Below are positions 52,808 through 62,362 of a DNA stretch of 64,000 nt, one piece after another. Origin of the DNA: Rhodocyclaceae bacterium (lineage in GTDB: Bacteria; Pseudomonadota; Gammaproteobacteria; Burkholderiales; Rhodocyclaceae); NCBI GenBank assembly GCA_020445665.1, contig JAGRGD010000037.1:19335-83334 (forward strand). The letters run 5' to 3'. How positions within the stretch are numbered: the stretch's first letter is position 1; each line of letters starts with the position of its first letter. The notes beneath the pieces were generated by a model, which saw only the letters and a list, made by a program, of their open reading frames with translations, did no database searches and was not told the origin of the DNA. The translations under genes were made by a program, and so were the position numbers.

Positions 52808-55800
52808 ATGCAAGCTGCCCCGCCCACCCGCCACTGCCCTCGCGACCCGTGTCGCCTGCGCCCCATGCCCCTGCTGTTGATGGCCGCCGGCCTGGCGAGC
52901 CCGCTGGCCCACGCCGGGCCGGACGGAGGCATCGTCAGCGCCGGCCAGGCGCGCATCAGTCAAAGCGGCGGCCACACCCGAATCGATCAGGCCAGCCAGC
53001 GCGCCATTATCGACTGGCGCGGCTTCGATGTCGGCGCGGCAGAATCCGTGCGCTTCCGGCAACCGGGCGCCGGCTCGGCCACCCTCAACCGCGTCCGCCG
53101 TGGCGGTGCCTCACGCATCGACGGCCAACTGAGTGCCAACGGGCAGGTGTTCATCGTGAACCCGGCCGGCGTGATCTTTGGCCAGGGCGCCTCCGTGAAT
53201 GTCTCGGGCCTCGTCGCCACCACCAGCCAGATCGACAACCGCGATTTCATGGCCGGCCGCCTCGACTTCCGTGGCGACGGCAGCGCGGGCGAGGTGCGCA
53301 ACGAGGGCACCATCCAGGCTGCGGACGGCGGCTTCGTCGCGCTGGTCGGCCCGAGGGTACGCAACGATGGCACCATCGTGGCGCGACTGGGCCGAGTTGC
53401 GCTCGGCAGCGGCGAGACCTTCACTATCGACCTGGACGGCGATCAGCTGGTGCAGTTCGTCCTTTCCGAACAGGACGCCCGCGCCCTGGAACAGCAGGGC
53501 GAGATCGCCGCCGACGGCGGCACGGTGATCCTCCTCAGCGCCGACAGCGCACGCCAGGTCGTCAGCAACGTGGTCAACCTGGGCGGCGTGGTTCGAGCCG
53601 ACACGGTCGAGCAACGCGAAGGTCGCATCATCCTTGGCGCTGCCGGCGCCGGCGCCACGGTCAACGGCGAGTTGCTGGCGCGGGGCCTGGCGTCAGACAG
53701 CCGTGGGGGGAGCATCGACCTGCGGGCCGGCGAACTGTCCCTCGACGGGGCCACGCTCGACGCCAGCGGGGCCGCCGGAGGCGGCACAGTGCACGTGGGC
53801 GGCGCCTGGCAGGGACATGGCGACGGACCCACAGCAGCGCGTGTCCGCGTTTCGGCCGACAGCCGGCTCGCGGCCAACGCCACGGTGGCCGGCGACGGCG
53901 GCGAGGTCGTGGTCTGGGCCGACGACCACACCCGCTTCGACGGCCACATCACGGCCCGCGGCGGTGCCGCCGGCGGCAATGGCGGCTCGGTCGAAGTGTC
54001 CGGCAAGGGGCAGCTCGATTTCCGCGGTAACGTGGATGCCGGTGCACCGGCCGGCCAGGCCGGCCACCTGCTTCTGGACCCCCTCGATATCACGCTCGGC
54101 GCGAGGGACGCCGGCAACATCAGCCGCATGCTCCGCACCGGTACGACCCTGCAACTGCAGGCGGACCGCGACATCACCGTCAACGCCGCCATCGACGGGC
54201 GCGGTGGCGTGGACGGCGGCGGGCTGTCCCTGTCGGCCGGCCGCGACATCGCCATCAACGACTTCATCGTCACCGCCAACGGTGCGGTCAGCCTGCTCGC
54301 CAGCACCGGAAGCATCCGCTTCGCGTCCGGCAAGGCGATCTTCGCTGGCTCGGCGCCGATCAGCCTGACCGCGGGCGGCCTGCTGTCCAGCGGCGCCCTG
54401 CTCACCAGCGGGACGACGACCCTGCGCTCGACCGGCGGCGCGGTCCACATGGACGGTGTCATCGACCCTGCGAATGGGGATCTCGTCATCGACGCGGCTG
54501 ATGGTGTCGAGATCAACGCCCCGGTCCTGAACCTCGCGTCGGGCGCCAACGTGGGCATCAGTGCTGGCGGCGACGTGTCCATCAACGCGCCCATCAACGG
54601 CTTCGAGGCGCCGGTTTCCGGCGGCACGGTCCGCGTCGAGGCCGGCGGCAGCGTGGCCGTCAACGACTTCGTCGTGACGAGTGACGGCGAGATCTTCTTT
54701 GCCGCGGGTGCCGACGTCCGCTTTGACGCCGACGCCGCCCTGCTCGCGGGTGCCGCACCGATCGATATCACGGCGGCCAACCGGCTCGAGGCCGGCGCCA
54801 CCGTCACCTCGGGGACGGTCCACTTGACCTCCACCGGCGGAGACGTCGTCCTGGGTGCCGCGGTCCAGCCCGGCAACGGCGATCTCGTGGTCAACGCGGC
54901 GGGCGATGTCGCGGTGGCCGCACCGGTGGTGAACCTCCTGGCGGGCAGCGACGTGGACCTCCGCGCCGGAGGCAACCTCGACGTCGATGCGGAAATCAAC
55001 GGCACGGGCGCCCCGGTCGCCGGCGGCACGGTCCACCTGCAGGCCGGCGACATGCTGCGCCTGAACGACCACGTGGCGACGGCCGACGGCGCCATCCACC
55101 TTGAGGCCGGACAGACCATCGAGCAGTCCGCCGAAGCCATCGTCAGCAGCGGCAGCGCGGACCTTGAGGTGATCAGCGGCGGCCAGCTGGTCACTGGCAT
55201 TCTGCTCAGCACCGGACGGATCACTCTCGATGCGAACGCCGGCATCGACGTGGCGGGCCTCATCAGCCAGACGAACGGCGATCTGGTGGTGCGCTCGGGC
55301 GGCGACGTGCGGATCCTGGCGCCGGTCGCCAACCTGCGTGCCGGCAGCAATCTGGACATCGATGCCGGCGGCGACCTGATCGTCAGCGCCCAGATCGACG
55401 GCCTCGGCGCCACCCAGGCCGGCGAGGCGCGGTTGGTGGCGGACGGTGACGTGCTGCTGGATGCCCTCGTCGCGACACGCCTCGCACCGATCATCGTGGA
55501 CGCCGGCGGCCGGCTCACCCTTGCGAGCGGCGGCGGCACCTACTCGGAAGCCGGGGACATCACCCTGCAGGCCGGAGGCCCGATCATCCAGCGAGGCACG
55601 ATCCAGTCGCCGGGCGACATGGACATTCGCTCGCGCAGGAGCGACGTCTCGCTGCTCGCGGGGCTTCCCGCCGGCGGCAGGGTCACGGTGGACGCGGCCG
55701 GCACCTTGCGGGTCGAAGCGCCTTTGGCAAGCCCCGCGGGCGGGCAGACCCTGACCCTGTCCGCCAACGGCGACATCGTAATCAATGCCCAGATCGAAGG

Positions 55801-58800
55801 GCGCGGAGGGGCGCCCGGTGGCGGTGTCGTCATCGACGCGGGACGGCTGCTCACGGTGAACGGTGCGATCGCAACCGGGAGCGGGAGCATTCTCATCGAC
55901 GCCGCCGCATCTGCCAGTTTCAGCGGTACCGCCACCCTGTTTTCCGGCAGCGGCACGATCGATGTGCACAGCGGCGGCCCCCTCGTCAGCGGGCCGGTGA
56001 GCACCGCAGGCAGTGCCAGCCTGCGCTCGACCGGCAACAGCCTGACCGTCGATGGCCCGATCTCGGCCGGCAACGTGACGCTCCAAGCCGCCACCACCGT
56101 GCGAATCAATCGCAACGTGGTGGCCAGCGGCAATCTGTCGGTCACTGGAGGCAGCGGCATTACCACCTCGGCGCCGATACAGGGTGGCAGCGTCACGCTC
56201 GCTGGCGGTGCCGTCTATACAGGCGCACCGGTTGTCGGCGGCAGCAGCCTGTCCGTGTCCGGCGACTCCGTCGTCGGCGCCGGCGGGCTGTTCAGCGGGG
56301 GAGGCCTGGCCGTATCGGCAACCGGGAGTCTTGCGACCGGCAACCTGTCCGCCAGTAGCGGGCTCACAGTGTCGAGCGGCGGTAGCCTGACCGTCACGGC
56401 GGCGATCGGGAATATCAGTGGCAACGTCAGCTACTCGGCCGGCGGCGACCTGACCCTCGCGGCGCCGGTGGCCGATCTGGGTGGCAACGTCACCCTCGGA
56501 GCCGGTGGCGATGTCGTCATCGACGAGCGCCTTGACGACATTGGCGGCGGCGTGCAGATCAGCGCAGGGGGCGACGCCCACCTGAACAATCATGTGGTCA
56601 CGGTCGACGCGCCGATCAACGTGTCAGCCGGCGGCACCATCGTGCACCTGGCGGACGGCGTCGACGGTTTCGGCGCCCCGCAGACGGTTCAGCTCCGGGC
56701 CGGCACCGGGAGTATCTCGGAGACCACCGGCGGCACGGTCAGCACCGGCTCGATGGTGACCACTGGCAGCGTCAGCGTGACGTCCACGGGCGGCGACATC
56801 AACGTGGATGTGCCGATCTACGAGACGACGGGCCTGACGACACTGACCGCGGCGGGCGACATCAACATCAACCAGGTCATCGCCAACACCACGACCGGCG
56901 CCAACCTGATCCTCGACGCCGGTGGCGACATCAATATCGACGCCAAGGTCGGGCCGTGGGACCGCAGCACCGGCACGACCATCGGGCGCAATGCCCTGCC
57001 CGGCGGTGACATCACGATGACCGCCGTCGGCAGCATCAACATCGGCGCCGACGTTGCCACATTCCGCGACACGCTGAGCGGCGATGTGGCCCGGCTCAGC
57101 CTGACCTCCACCGCCGGCTCGATCGGATTCAGCGCCGCCGACATCCGTGTCATGTCGGATTCCGGCACGGTCGCGATCAGTGCCTTCAACGACTTCGTCA
57201 ATGGCCCATCGCTGGCGAACGTGAATGCCACGCCGACGGCGGGCTACTACACGACCGGCCACCTGAGCCTCGCCTCGACCGGCGGTGACGTCACCATCGC
57301 CAGCCTGATCCCCAATACGACCGGCTCGGTCGAGATCACGGCCGCAGACGCAGTGCAGGTCAACCAGCGGATCTACACCGACAACGGGGACATCACCATC
57401 ACCGCCGGCGCTGGAGGCATCACCCAGAACCCGACGGCCGACCCGAACCCGGATCCCTTCCTCAGTACCGGGGTCGTCAGCGATATCGACAGCGGCACCG
57501 GCAACCTGACCCTCGTCGCGGCCGGCGACATCAACCCGACCGTGCTCCGCACCGCGTCGACGCTGACGGTCAAATCCACGGCTGGCGCGATCAACGGCGG
57601 CACGATCGAGTCGAGCCGCGAGGTGGTCACCGTGCTGCCCCTCGCCATCAACGAGCTCGGCTTCCCCAGCCAGGTCAATCTGGCGGGATTCAGCGGCATC
57701 ACCAACTTCAATACCAAGGACGCCGACAGCATTGCGGCGATCTCGACGGCAGGTTCGATCACCAATCTCGCCTTCCACTTTCCGCAAAGCGTGCTGCTGA
57801 TCGCCGGCGTGGACATCAACGATCCCTCGACCATCTACGGCGGCACGGTCCGGATGTACGCCGGGCGCGACATCCTGCTCGACAGCATCGAAAACGCGAG
57901 CACCATCGAACTGCGCAGCGGTCGCCACCTCTCGATTGGTCCGGTAGGCGATCTGGGCCATGTCGTCGTCGGCAGCAGTGCCGTCATGACGGCTGGCATG
58001 GATCCCTTCGCGACGCTCGCAGGCACGACGATCGCCGGCGTATCGGCCCCCAGCTGGGGCGGTCCGGCCGGTCCGGGCAACCTCAGCATCACGAACAGCG
58101 GCAGCATCGTCTGGCTGGCGGGAAGCGGCGGCCTGACGGCCTCGGCGACCGGCGACCTCACGCTCCCGCGCCTCCACGTCGCCGGCCTGTCGGCCAACGA
58201 CACCTCGAGCCCGGTCACGCTCTCGGCCGGTGGCAACATCACGGTCCGGCAGTTCGAGACCCTCGGCGATGTCAGCGTGATCTCGACCGGAGGGGACATC
58301 ACGGTCAATTCGACGATCGGCCCCCACTACGCAGCACCCGGACCGCTCGATCCCGACTGGAACACCCTCGACCTGGGCGTCGCGAGCCTGGTGATGCGCG
58401 CAGACAGCGGCAACATCGCGATGCATGAGGCGCGGGCCGAGGGCGACATCACGATTCAGGCGCTGGCCGGTCAGGTCGCTTTCCTTGGCGGCTTCAACGG
58501 CGTCGAGGCGGGCGGCACACGCATCGTCCAGGACTCGGACGGCGTCGTAGTCAGCAACGCCATCCAACTGACCAACGCATCGCGACTGCCCGGTCCGAGC
58601 CTGGTGTCGCCCGTGGTGGCCCCCGGCCCGACCAACGTCGGTCCCGGTGCCCCTGCCGTGCCAGGCGCCATCCCGCCGGTGGGCCCGGCTGGCATCAGCG
58701 TCTCCATGGCCACCGGCGCGTCCGTCAGCGCCAGCGTTGGCGCCCCGGGTGCGAGCGGTGTCGACGGCACGACCCCGGGCGGCGTCGATGGGGGCGTAGC

Positions 58801-59254
58801 GGGTCTTGGTGCCGCTGGCGGCGTCGAGTCGACCCAGGCGCCGGACGGAGGCGACGGTTTCGGTGAGATTTTCGTGGCCGAGTCCGACCAGGTGGTTGCC
58901 GAGACCCGCGATCCGGTCCGGGTCGAGACACGGCAGGAGTCGGACGAGCCCGCCGCCGGCGCGGACGATGAGGGCACGAGCGAAACGACAGGCTCGGCCA
59001 GTGGTTCGGACCCGGGAGGCGACGACAACGAAGGCGGCAATCAGGACGGCGAGCCAACCCGGCTCGCGGCCGGCCAGCCGGGCGACGAAACGGCCGGAGA
59101 GGACAAGGAGGACGACGAAGAGGACGATGCCGGGACCCGTGCCCGGGAAGATGCCGACCAGCAGTTCGTCGTCTTTGCCGGCGGACGTGGCGACGCGCGC
59201 GAGCGGGACTTCGGACGGGGGCTGCCCTTTGAAGACGGTCGCGTTCGTCCTTGA
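52808..59254 (+). CDS. TpsA filamentous-haemagglutinin-like exoprotein
   Basis: A 2,148-residue secreted protein, substrate of TpsB. A long signal region (about 1-37) ends PLAHA. The TPS domain (about 38-290) begins GPDGGIVSAGQARISQSG (core GGIVSAGQA) and has RVRRGGASRIDGQL and FIVNPAGVIFGQGASVN, where NPAG is the usual secretion motif NPNG/NPAG. Residues about 455-1105 contain five 133-134-residue repeats; more irregular beta-helix follows to about 1930. The last 150 residues are Gly/Ala- and then Asp/Glu-rich, with no VENN pretoxin or recognisable toxin. Adhesin or biofilm matrix role inferred. AGGAG precedes ATG 52808; an earlier GTG at 52784 is possible. Confidence 0.9.
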   Translation: MQAAPPTRHCPRDPCRLRPMPLLLMAAGLASPLAHAGPDGGIVSAGQARISQSGGHTRIDQASQRAIIDWRGFDVGAAESVRFRQPGAGSATLNRVRRGGASRIDGQLSANGQVFIVNPAGVIFGQGASVNVSGLVATTSQIDNRDFMAGRLDFRGDGSAGEVRNEGTIQAADGGFVALVGPRVRNDGTIVARLGRVALGSGETFTIDLDGDQLVQFVLSEQDARALEQQGEIAADGGTVILLSADSARQVVSNVVNLGGVVRADTVEQREGRIILGAAGAGATVNGELLARGLASDSRGGSIDLRAGELSLDGATLDASGAAGGGTVHVGGAWQGHGDGPTAARVRVSADSRLAANATVAGDGGEVVVWADDHTRFDGHITARGGAAGGNGGSVEVSGKGQLDFRGNVDAGAPAGQAGHLLLDPLDITLGARDAGNISRMLRTGTTLQLQADRDITVNAAIDGRGGVDGGGLSLSAGRDIAINDFIVTANGAVSLLASTGSIRFASGKAIFAGSAPISLTAGGLLSSGALLTSGTTTLRSTGGAVHMDGVIDPANGDLVIDAADGVEINAPVLNLASGANVGISAGGDVSINAPINGFEAPVSGGTVRVEAGGSVAVNDFVVTSDGEIFFAAGADVRFDADAALLAGAAPIDITAANRLEAGATVTSGTVHLTSTGGDVVLGAAVQPGNGDLVVNAAGDVAVAAPVVNLLAGSDVDLRAGGNLDVDAEINGTGAPVAGGTVHLQAGDMLRLNDHVATADGAIHLEAGQTIEQSAEAIVSSGSADLEVISGGQLVTGILLSTGRITLDANAGIDVAGLISQTNGDLVVRSGGDVRILAPVANLRAGSNLDIDAGGDLIVSAQIDGLGATQAGEARLVADGDVLLDALVATRLAPIIVDAGGRLTLASGGGTYSEAGDITLQAGGPIIQRGTIQSPGDMDIRSRRSDVSLLAGLPAGGRVTVDAAGTLRVEAPLASPAGGQTLTLSANGDIVINAQIEGRGGAPGGGVVIDAGRLLTVNGAIATGSGSILIDAAASASFSGTATLFSGSGTIDVHSGGPLVSGPVSTAGSASLRSTGNSLTVDGPISAGNVTLQAATTVRINRNVVASGNLSVTGGSGITTSAPIQGGSVTLAGGAVYTGAPVVGGSSLSVSGDSVVGAGGLFSGGGLAVSATGSLATGNLSASSGLTVSSGGSLTVTAAIGNISGNVSYSAGGDLTLAAPVADLGGNVTLGAGGDVVIDERLDDIGGGVQISAGGDAHLNNHVVTVDAPINVSAGGTIVHLADGVDGFGAPQTVQLRAGTGSISETTGGTVSTGSMVTTGSVSVTSTGGDINVDVPIYETTGLTTLTAAGDININQVIANTTTGANLILDAGGDINIDAKVGPWDRSTGTTIGRNALPGGDITMTAVGSINIGADVATFRDTLSGDVARLSLTSTAGSIGFSAADIRVMSDSGTVAISAFNDFVNGPSLANVNATPTAGYYTTGHLSLASTGGDVTIASLIPNTTGSVEITAADAVQVNQRIYTDNGDITITAGAGGITQNPTADPNPDPFLSTGVVSDIDSGTGNLTLVAAGDINPTVLRTASTLTVKSTAGAINGGTIESSREVVTVLPLAINELGFPSQVNLAGFSGITNFNTKDADSIAAISTAGSITNLAFHFPQSVLLIAGVDINDPSTIYGGTVRMYAGRDILLDSIENASTIELRSGRHLSIGPVGDLGHVVVGSSAVMTAGMDPFATLAGTTIAGVSAPSWGGPAGPGNLSITNSGSIVWLAGSGGLTASATGDLTLPRLHVAGLSANDTSSPVTLSAGGNITVRQFETLGDVSVISTGGDITVNSTIGPHYAAPGPLDPDWNTLDLGVASLVMRADSGNIAMHEARAEGDITIQALAGQVAFLGGFNGVEAGGTRIVQDSDGVVVSNAIQLTNASRLPGPSLVSPVVAPGPTNVGPGAPAVPGAIPPVGPAGISVSMATGASVSASVGAPGASGVDGTTPGGVDGGVAGLGAAGGVESTQAPDGGDGFGEIFVAESDQVVAETRDPVRVETRQESDEPAAGADDEGTSETTGSASGSDPGGDDNEGGNQDGEPTRLAAGQPGDETAGEDKEDDEEDDAGTRAREDADQQFVVFAGGRGDARERDFGRGLPFEDGRVRP
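54170..56120 (+). repeat. Five tandem repeats of about 400 bp within tpsA
   Basis: A recurring motif of the form I-[ND]-G-x-G-x-P-x-x-G-G is coded at 54194, 54596, 54998, 55397 and 55796. Spacings are 402, 402, 399 and 399 bases (134, 134, 133 and 133 codons). Within each unit LRSTGG/LTSTGGDV and NGDLVVNAAGDV-type segments recur. Unit limits are approximate, and the fifth copy is the most divergent. Confidence 0.85.
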
Positions 59255-62132
59255 GCTGCTGCTCATCGCGCTGGCGGGCCTGATCCCCGCCAGCGCCGCC
59301 GAGCCACCGACGACACCGATCCTGCGGGTCGAGACCGGCAACCATACCAGCACCATCCGCCGCATCGTGGTCGATCACACCCACGGGCGCGTGATCACCG
59401 CCGGTGACGACAAAACGGTGCGAATCTGGCAGATGCCGGAGCAACAGCTCGTCCGTACCCTGCGGGTGCCCATCGACGTCGCCCACGAAGGCCAGCTGTT
59501 CGCCCTGGCGGTATCACCCGATGGCCGCGAGGTGGCGGTGGGCGGCTGGACCGGCTGGGATTGGGACCGCAAGGGCTCGGTCTATGTCTTCGACGCGGAT
59601 AGCGGCGAACTGGCGCGCCGGCTCGGGGGCTTCGAGGACGCCATCCACGCCCTCGCCTGGTCGCCGGACGGCGAGCGGATCGCGGTGGGTTTGCAGGGGC
59701 GGGCCGGTCTGGTCGTGGTCAAGGCGGGTGACGGCAGCCCGGTGGCGCATGACCCGCAGTACCGTGACAAGCTCACCGACCTGGACTTCGCCCCTTCCGG
59801 ACGTCTCGTGGCGGCCGGCCTCGATGGCATGGTTCGCCTCTATAACACGGAGTCGCGCCTGATCGGACGGCGCATGGTTCCCGGTGGCAAGCAGCCGGTC
59901 GTGGTCCGCTTCGCGCCCGATGGCGAACACATCGCCGTGGGCTTCTACGATGCCGGCCACGTCACCGTGGTGTCGGCCCGCGACCTCGAGCCGGACGCGA
60001 CCCTGTCGCCCGGGCCCGTATCCGGCCTGCTACGGGCACTGGCTGTTGGCTGGGCGGCAGACGGACAGGCCCTCTATGCCGCGGGTGACGCCGGACAATC
60101 ACCCGACAACTGGGTCTTTCGCTGGACACGCGGCGAGCGTGACAGTCGCCAGGCCATCCGTGCGGCGCGCCAGCGCATCAGCGAGATCCAGCCACTCGCC
60201 GACGGCCAGGTGGTGTTCTCCGCCGAGGATCCGGGATTCGGCGTCATCGACCGTTCAGGCCGGATCGCCGCGTTTCGGGCACCCGACATCCTCGACTACG
60301 CCCGACTGCACGGCCACCTCGAGGTCTCCCGCGATGGCACCACGGTGCGCTATCCGATGGCCGATGCGCAGCCCGCGGTCTTCTCGGTCACCTCCGGCCC
60401 GGCCCAGGACCCACCGGCCAGCCGGGCCAACGTCGCGCTGGCGGGGCCACGCCTCGATAGCCCCGGCGTGGCGCTCACCGGGTGGCGCGACCAGCCCCGC
60501 CCGGTGCTGAACGGTACGCCCCTGACCCTGGATGACTACGAGGTGGTGCGCAGCTACGCGATCACGCCCGATGGTGCGCACCTCGTGCTCGGCACCGAGT
60601 GGGCGCTGCGCATGCTCACGCCGGACGGGCAGTCGCTCTGGACCCGCAAGCTCGCCGCCGTGGTTCGCGCCGTGACTGTCAGCGGCGATGGCCAGGTCAT
60701 TGTCGCGGCCCTGTCCGACGGCACCCTGCGCTGGTTCCGCGCCGCCGACGGCGCGCCCATCCTCGCCTACTTCCCCCACCGCAACCAGCGTGACTGGATT
60801 GCCTGGGAGCCCCGCGGCCACTACATGTCGTCCTATTTCGGCGACAACTACGTCGGCTGGCATGCCAACCGCGGCCGCGACACCACGCCGGATTTCTACC
60901 GCGCCGTCCAGTTCGATCGCCTTCTCTACCGGCCCGACCTCGTCATGGCGGCGTTCGAGGCCGGCCGCCGCGGCGACCGCGGCGCCACCGTCGACGGTGG
61001 CGTTCGGCTCTTCGACATTTCGCGCCTGCCCGAGATCGCCCCGCCTCGGCTGCGGGTGATCGCCGGCGAGGTGCGCCGCCAGGGCCGGCAGGCCAGCGTG
61101 GACCTGGTGCTGCGGGGCGAGATGGGGGGGGCGCGTACGCAGGACTTCGCGGTCTACGTCAATGGCATTCCGGTCACGCCCGGCAACGAGCGCACCCTCG
61201 AGGGCGGGGAGGGCGAGCGCTTCACCCGCCGGGTCATCGTGCCGCTGAACGGGACCGGCAACGTGATCCGGGTCGAGGCCTTCAACGGTCTGTCGATGGG
61301 CGTCGACGAGACCTACGTGGCGCTGCCGGGGGGCACGCCTCCCGAGCGGCCTACCGGCGATCTCTACCTGCTCGCCATCGGCGTCAATGAATTCACCCAC
61401 CTGCCCGCCGACACGCACCTGGCCTTCGCCGCCCAGGATGCCGAGGCCATGGCGGAGGCGCTTCGCCAGCAGGGTGAGCGTGTCTATCGCAAGGTCCATG
61501 TGCGCCTGATCAACGACAGCGCCCGAACCAAGCCCGACCGCGAAGCCATCGAGGCGAGCCTCGACTGGGTGAAGCAGGCGCGCGGCACGGACACCGTGGT
61601 CATTTTCCTGGCATCCCACGGCATCAGCGACACCCAGGGCAATTACTACTTCGTGCCCCGTGATGCCAGCGCCGAGGACATCGACCGTCTGGTCACCGGC
61701 GGCAAGATCGAGACGCTCGTGCCGTGGACGACCTTCTTCAACGGCCTGCGGATGGCGGCCGGACGGCGCCTGCTGATCGTCGACACCTGTCAGGCAAGCA
61801 AGATCGAGGGGCGCTTCGAGTCCCACGCTTTCCTGAAGCGTTCGGCGGCCTCGTTGTTCTCGCTGATGCTGGCCTCGAAGGGCGGCGAGTACTCCCAGGA
61901 ACACGAAGCGACCGGCCACGGCCTGTTCACCTATTCGCTGCTCGAATCGATGAGCCAGCGCGCCGACGCGGACAAGGATGGCCTGCTCACCCAGGAAGAG
62001 CTGTTCGCCAGCGCAGCGACACTCGTCGACCGCAACCACGACCGCCGGGCCGGGCCGCAGACACCCCAGTTGGTCGCGCCATCCCCCTTGGGCAACACAC
62101 CGCTCGTAGGCGTCAACCAACCGCCGATCTGA
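59229..62132 (+). CDS. Exported WD40-caspase-like protease (peptidase C14 family)
   Basis: A 967-residue protein from a TTG start. A signal peptide (about 1-27, ending IPASA) points to export. Residues 30-560 are WD40-like (VITAGDDKTVRIWQMP, LAVSPDGREVAVGGW, LAWSPDGERIAVGL). About 600-710 looks like a beta-sandwich linker. The C14 caspase-like domain (about 712-950) has His797 in FLASHGISDTQGNYYFVPRD and Cys854 in LLIVDTCQASKIEG, an intact dyad. An EF-hand-type loop DADKDGLLTQEE lies at 913-924. The start is unsure: GTG 59187 and ATG 59151 are in frame. TTG 59229 overlaps tpsA by 26 bases, so expression is probably coupled. Confidence 0.85.
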   Translation: MKTVAFVLELLLIALAGLIPASAAEPPTTPILRVETGNHTSTIRRIVVDHTHGRVITAGDDKTVRIWQMPEQQLVRTLRVPIDVAHEGQLFALAVSPDGREVAVGGWTGWDWDRKGSVYVFDADSGELARRLGGFEDAIHALAWSPDGERIAVGLQGRAGLVVVKAGDGSPVAHDPQYRDKLTDLDFAPSGRLVAAGLDGMVRLYNTESRLIGRRMVPGGKQPVVVRFAPDGEHIAVGFYDAGHVTVVSARDLEPDATLSPGPVSGLLRALAVGWAADGQALYAAGDAGQSPDNWVFRWTRGERDSRQAIRAARQRISEIQPLADGQVVFSAEDPGFGVIDRSGRIAAFRAPDILDYARLHGHLEVSRDGTTVRYPMADAQPAVFSVTSGPAQDPPASRANVALAGPRLDSPGVALTGWRDQPRPVLNGTPLTLDDYEVVRSYAITPDGAHLVLGTEWALRMLTPDGQSLWTRKLAAVVRAVTVSGDGQVIVAALSDGTLRWFRAADGAPILAYFPHRNQRDWIAWEPRGHYMSSYFGDNYVGWHANRGRDTTPDFYRAVQFDRLLYRPDLVMAAFEAGRRGDRGATVDGGVRLFDISRLPEIAPPRLRVIAGEVRRQGRQASVDLVLRGEMGGARTQDFAVYVNGIPVTPGNERTLEGGEGERFTRRVIVPLNGTGNVIRVEAFNGLSMGVDETYVALPGGTPPERPTGDLYLLAIGVNEFTHLPADTHLAFAAQDAEAMAEALRQQGERVYRKVHVRLINDSARTKPDREAIEASLDWVKQARGTDTVVIFLASHGISDTQGNYYFVPRDASAEDIDRLVTGGKIETLVPWTTFFNGLRMAAGRRLLIVDTCQASKIEGRFESHAFLKRSAASLFSLMLASKGGEYSQEHEATGHGLFTYSLLESMSQRADADKDGLLTQEELFASAATLVDRNHDRRAGPQTPQLVAPSPLGNTPLVGVNQPPI

Positions 62133-62213
62133 CCCCCTCGACAACCTGAAAAACCTCTTTGTTTCAAGAGATTTCAGACACTTCCCGCGCCGCACAAGGG
62201 CTTTCCCGCGATC

Positions 62214-62235
62214 CCCCGTTATAATGACAACGGGG
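62214..62235 (+). promoter_or_regulatory. TATAAT box inside a perfect inverted repeat upstream of vgrG
   Basis: CCCCGTT (62214-62220) and AACGGGG (62229-62235) flank an eight-base spacer, and TATAAT occupies 62220-62225. A repressor or activator bound to the arms would cover the -10 box. No good -35 is seen at 16-18 bases. The rest of the gap 62133-62362 holds only a weak CTCTT...AAGAG hairpin near 62150 and no gene. Confidence 0.4.
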
Positions 62236-62362
62236 TGACATGAGATTTAATGCTTGGGCCGCCAGAATGACGACGGCACGCATTAGAATCGCGGTCCTGG
62301 CAGGATCGAACGCGCGTGCGCTTCGCGTCCCACGCCAGCCGACACTCCCGGAGAACACGCCC

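Noticed and set aside
58600-59254. C-terminal toxin domain in the exoprotein (CdiA-like)
   Set aside because: No VENN-type pretoxin motif, no Cys, only Gly/Ala- and Asp/Glu-rich sequence; the downstream gene is a caspase-like protein, not a small immunity protein.
53443-59365. Very long open frames on the minus strand opposite tpsA
   Set aside because: GC-rich coding sequence leaves antisense frames open; their products are low-complexity, with no domain, leader or ribosome-binding site.
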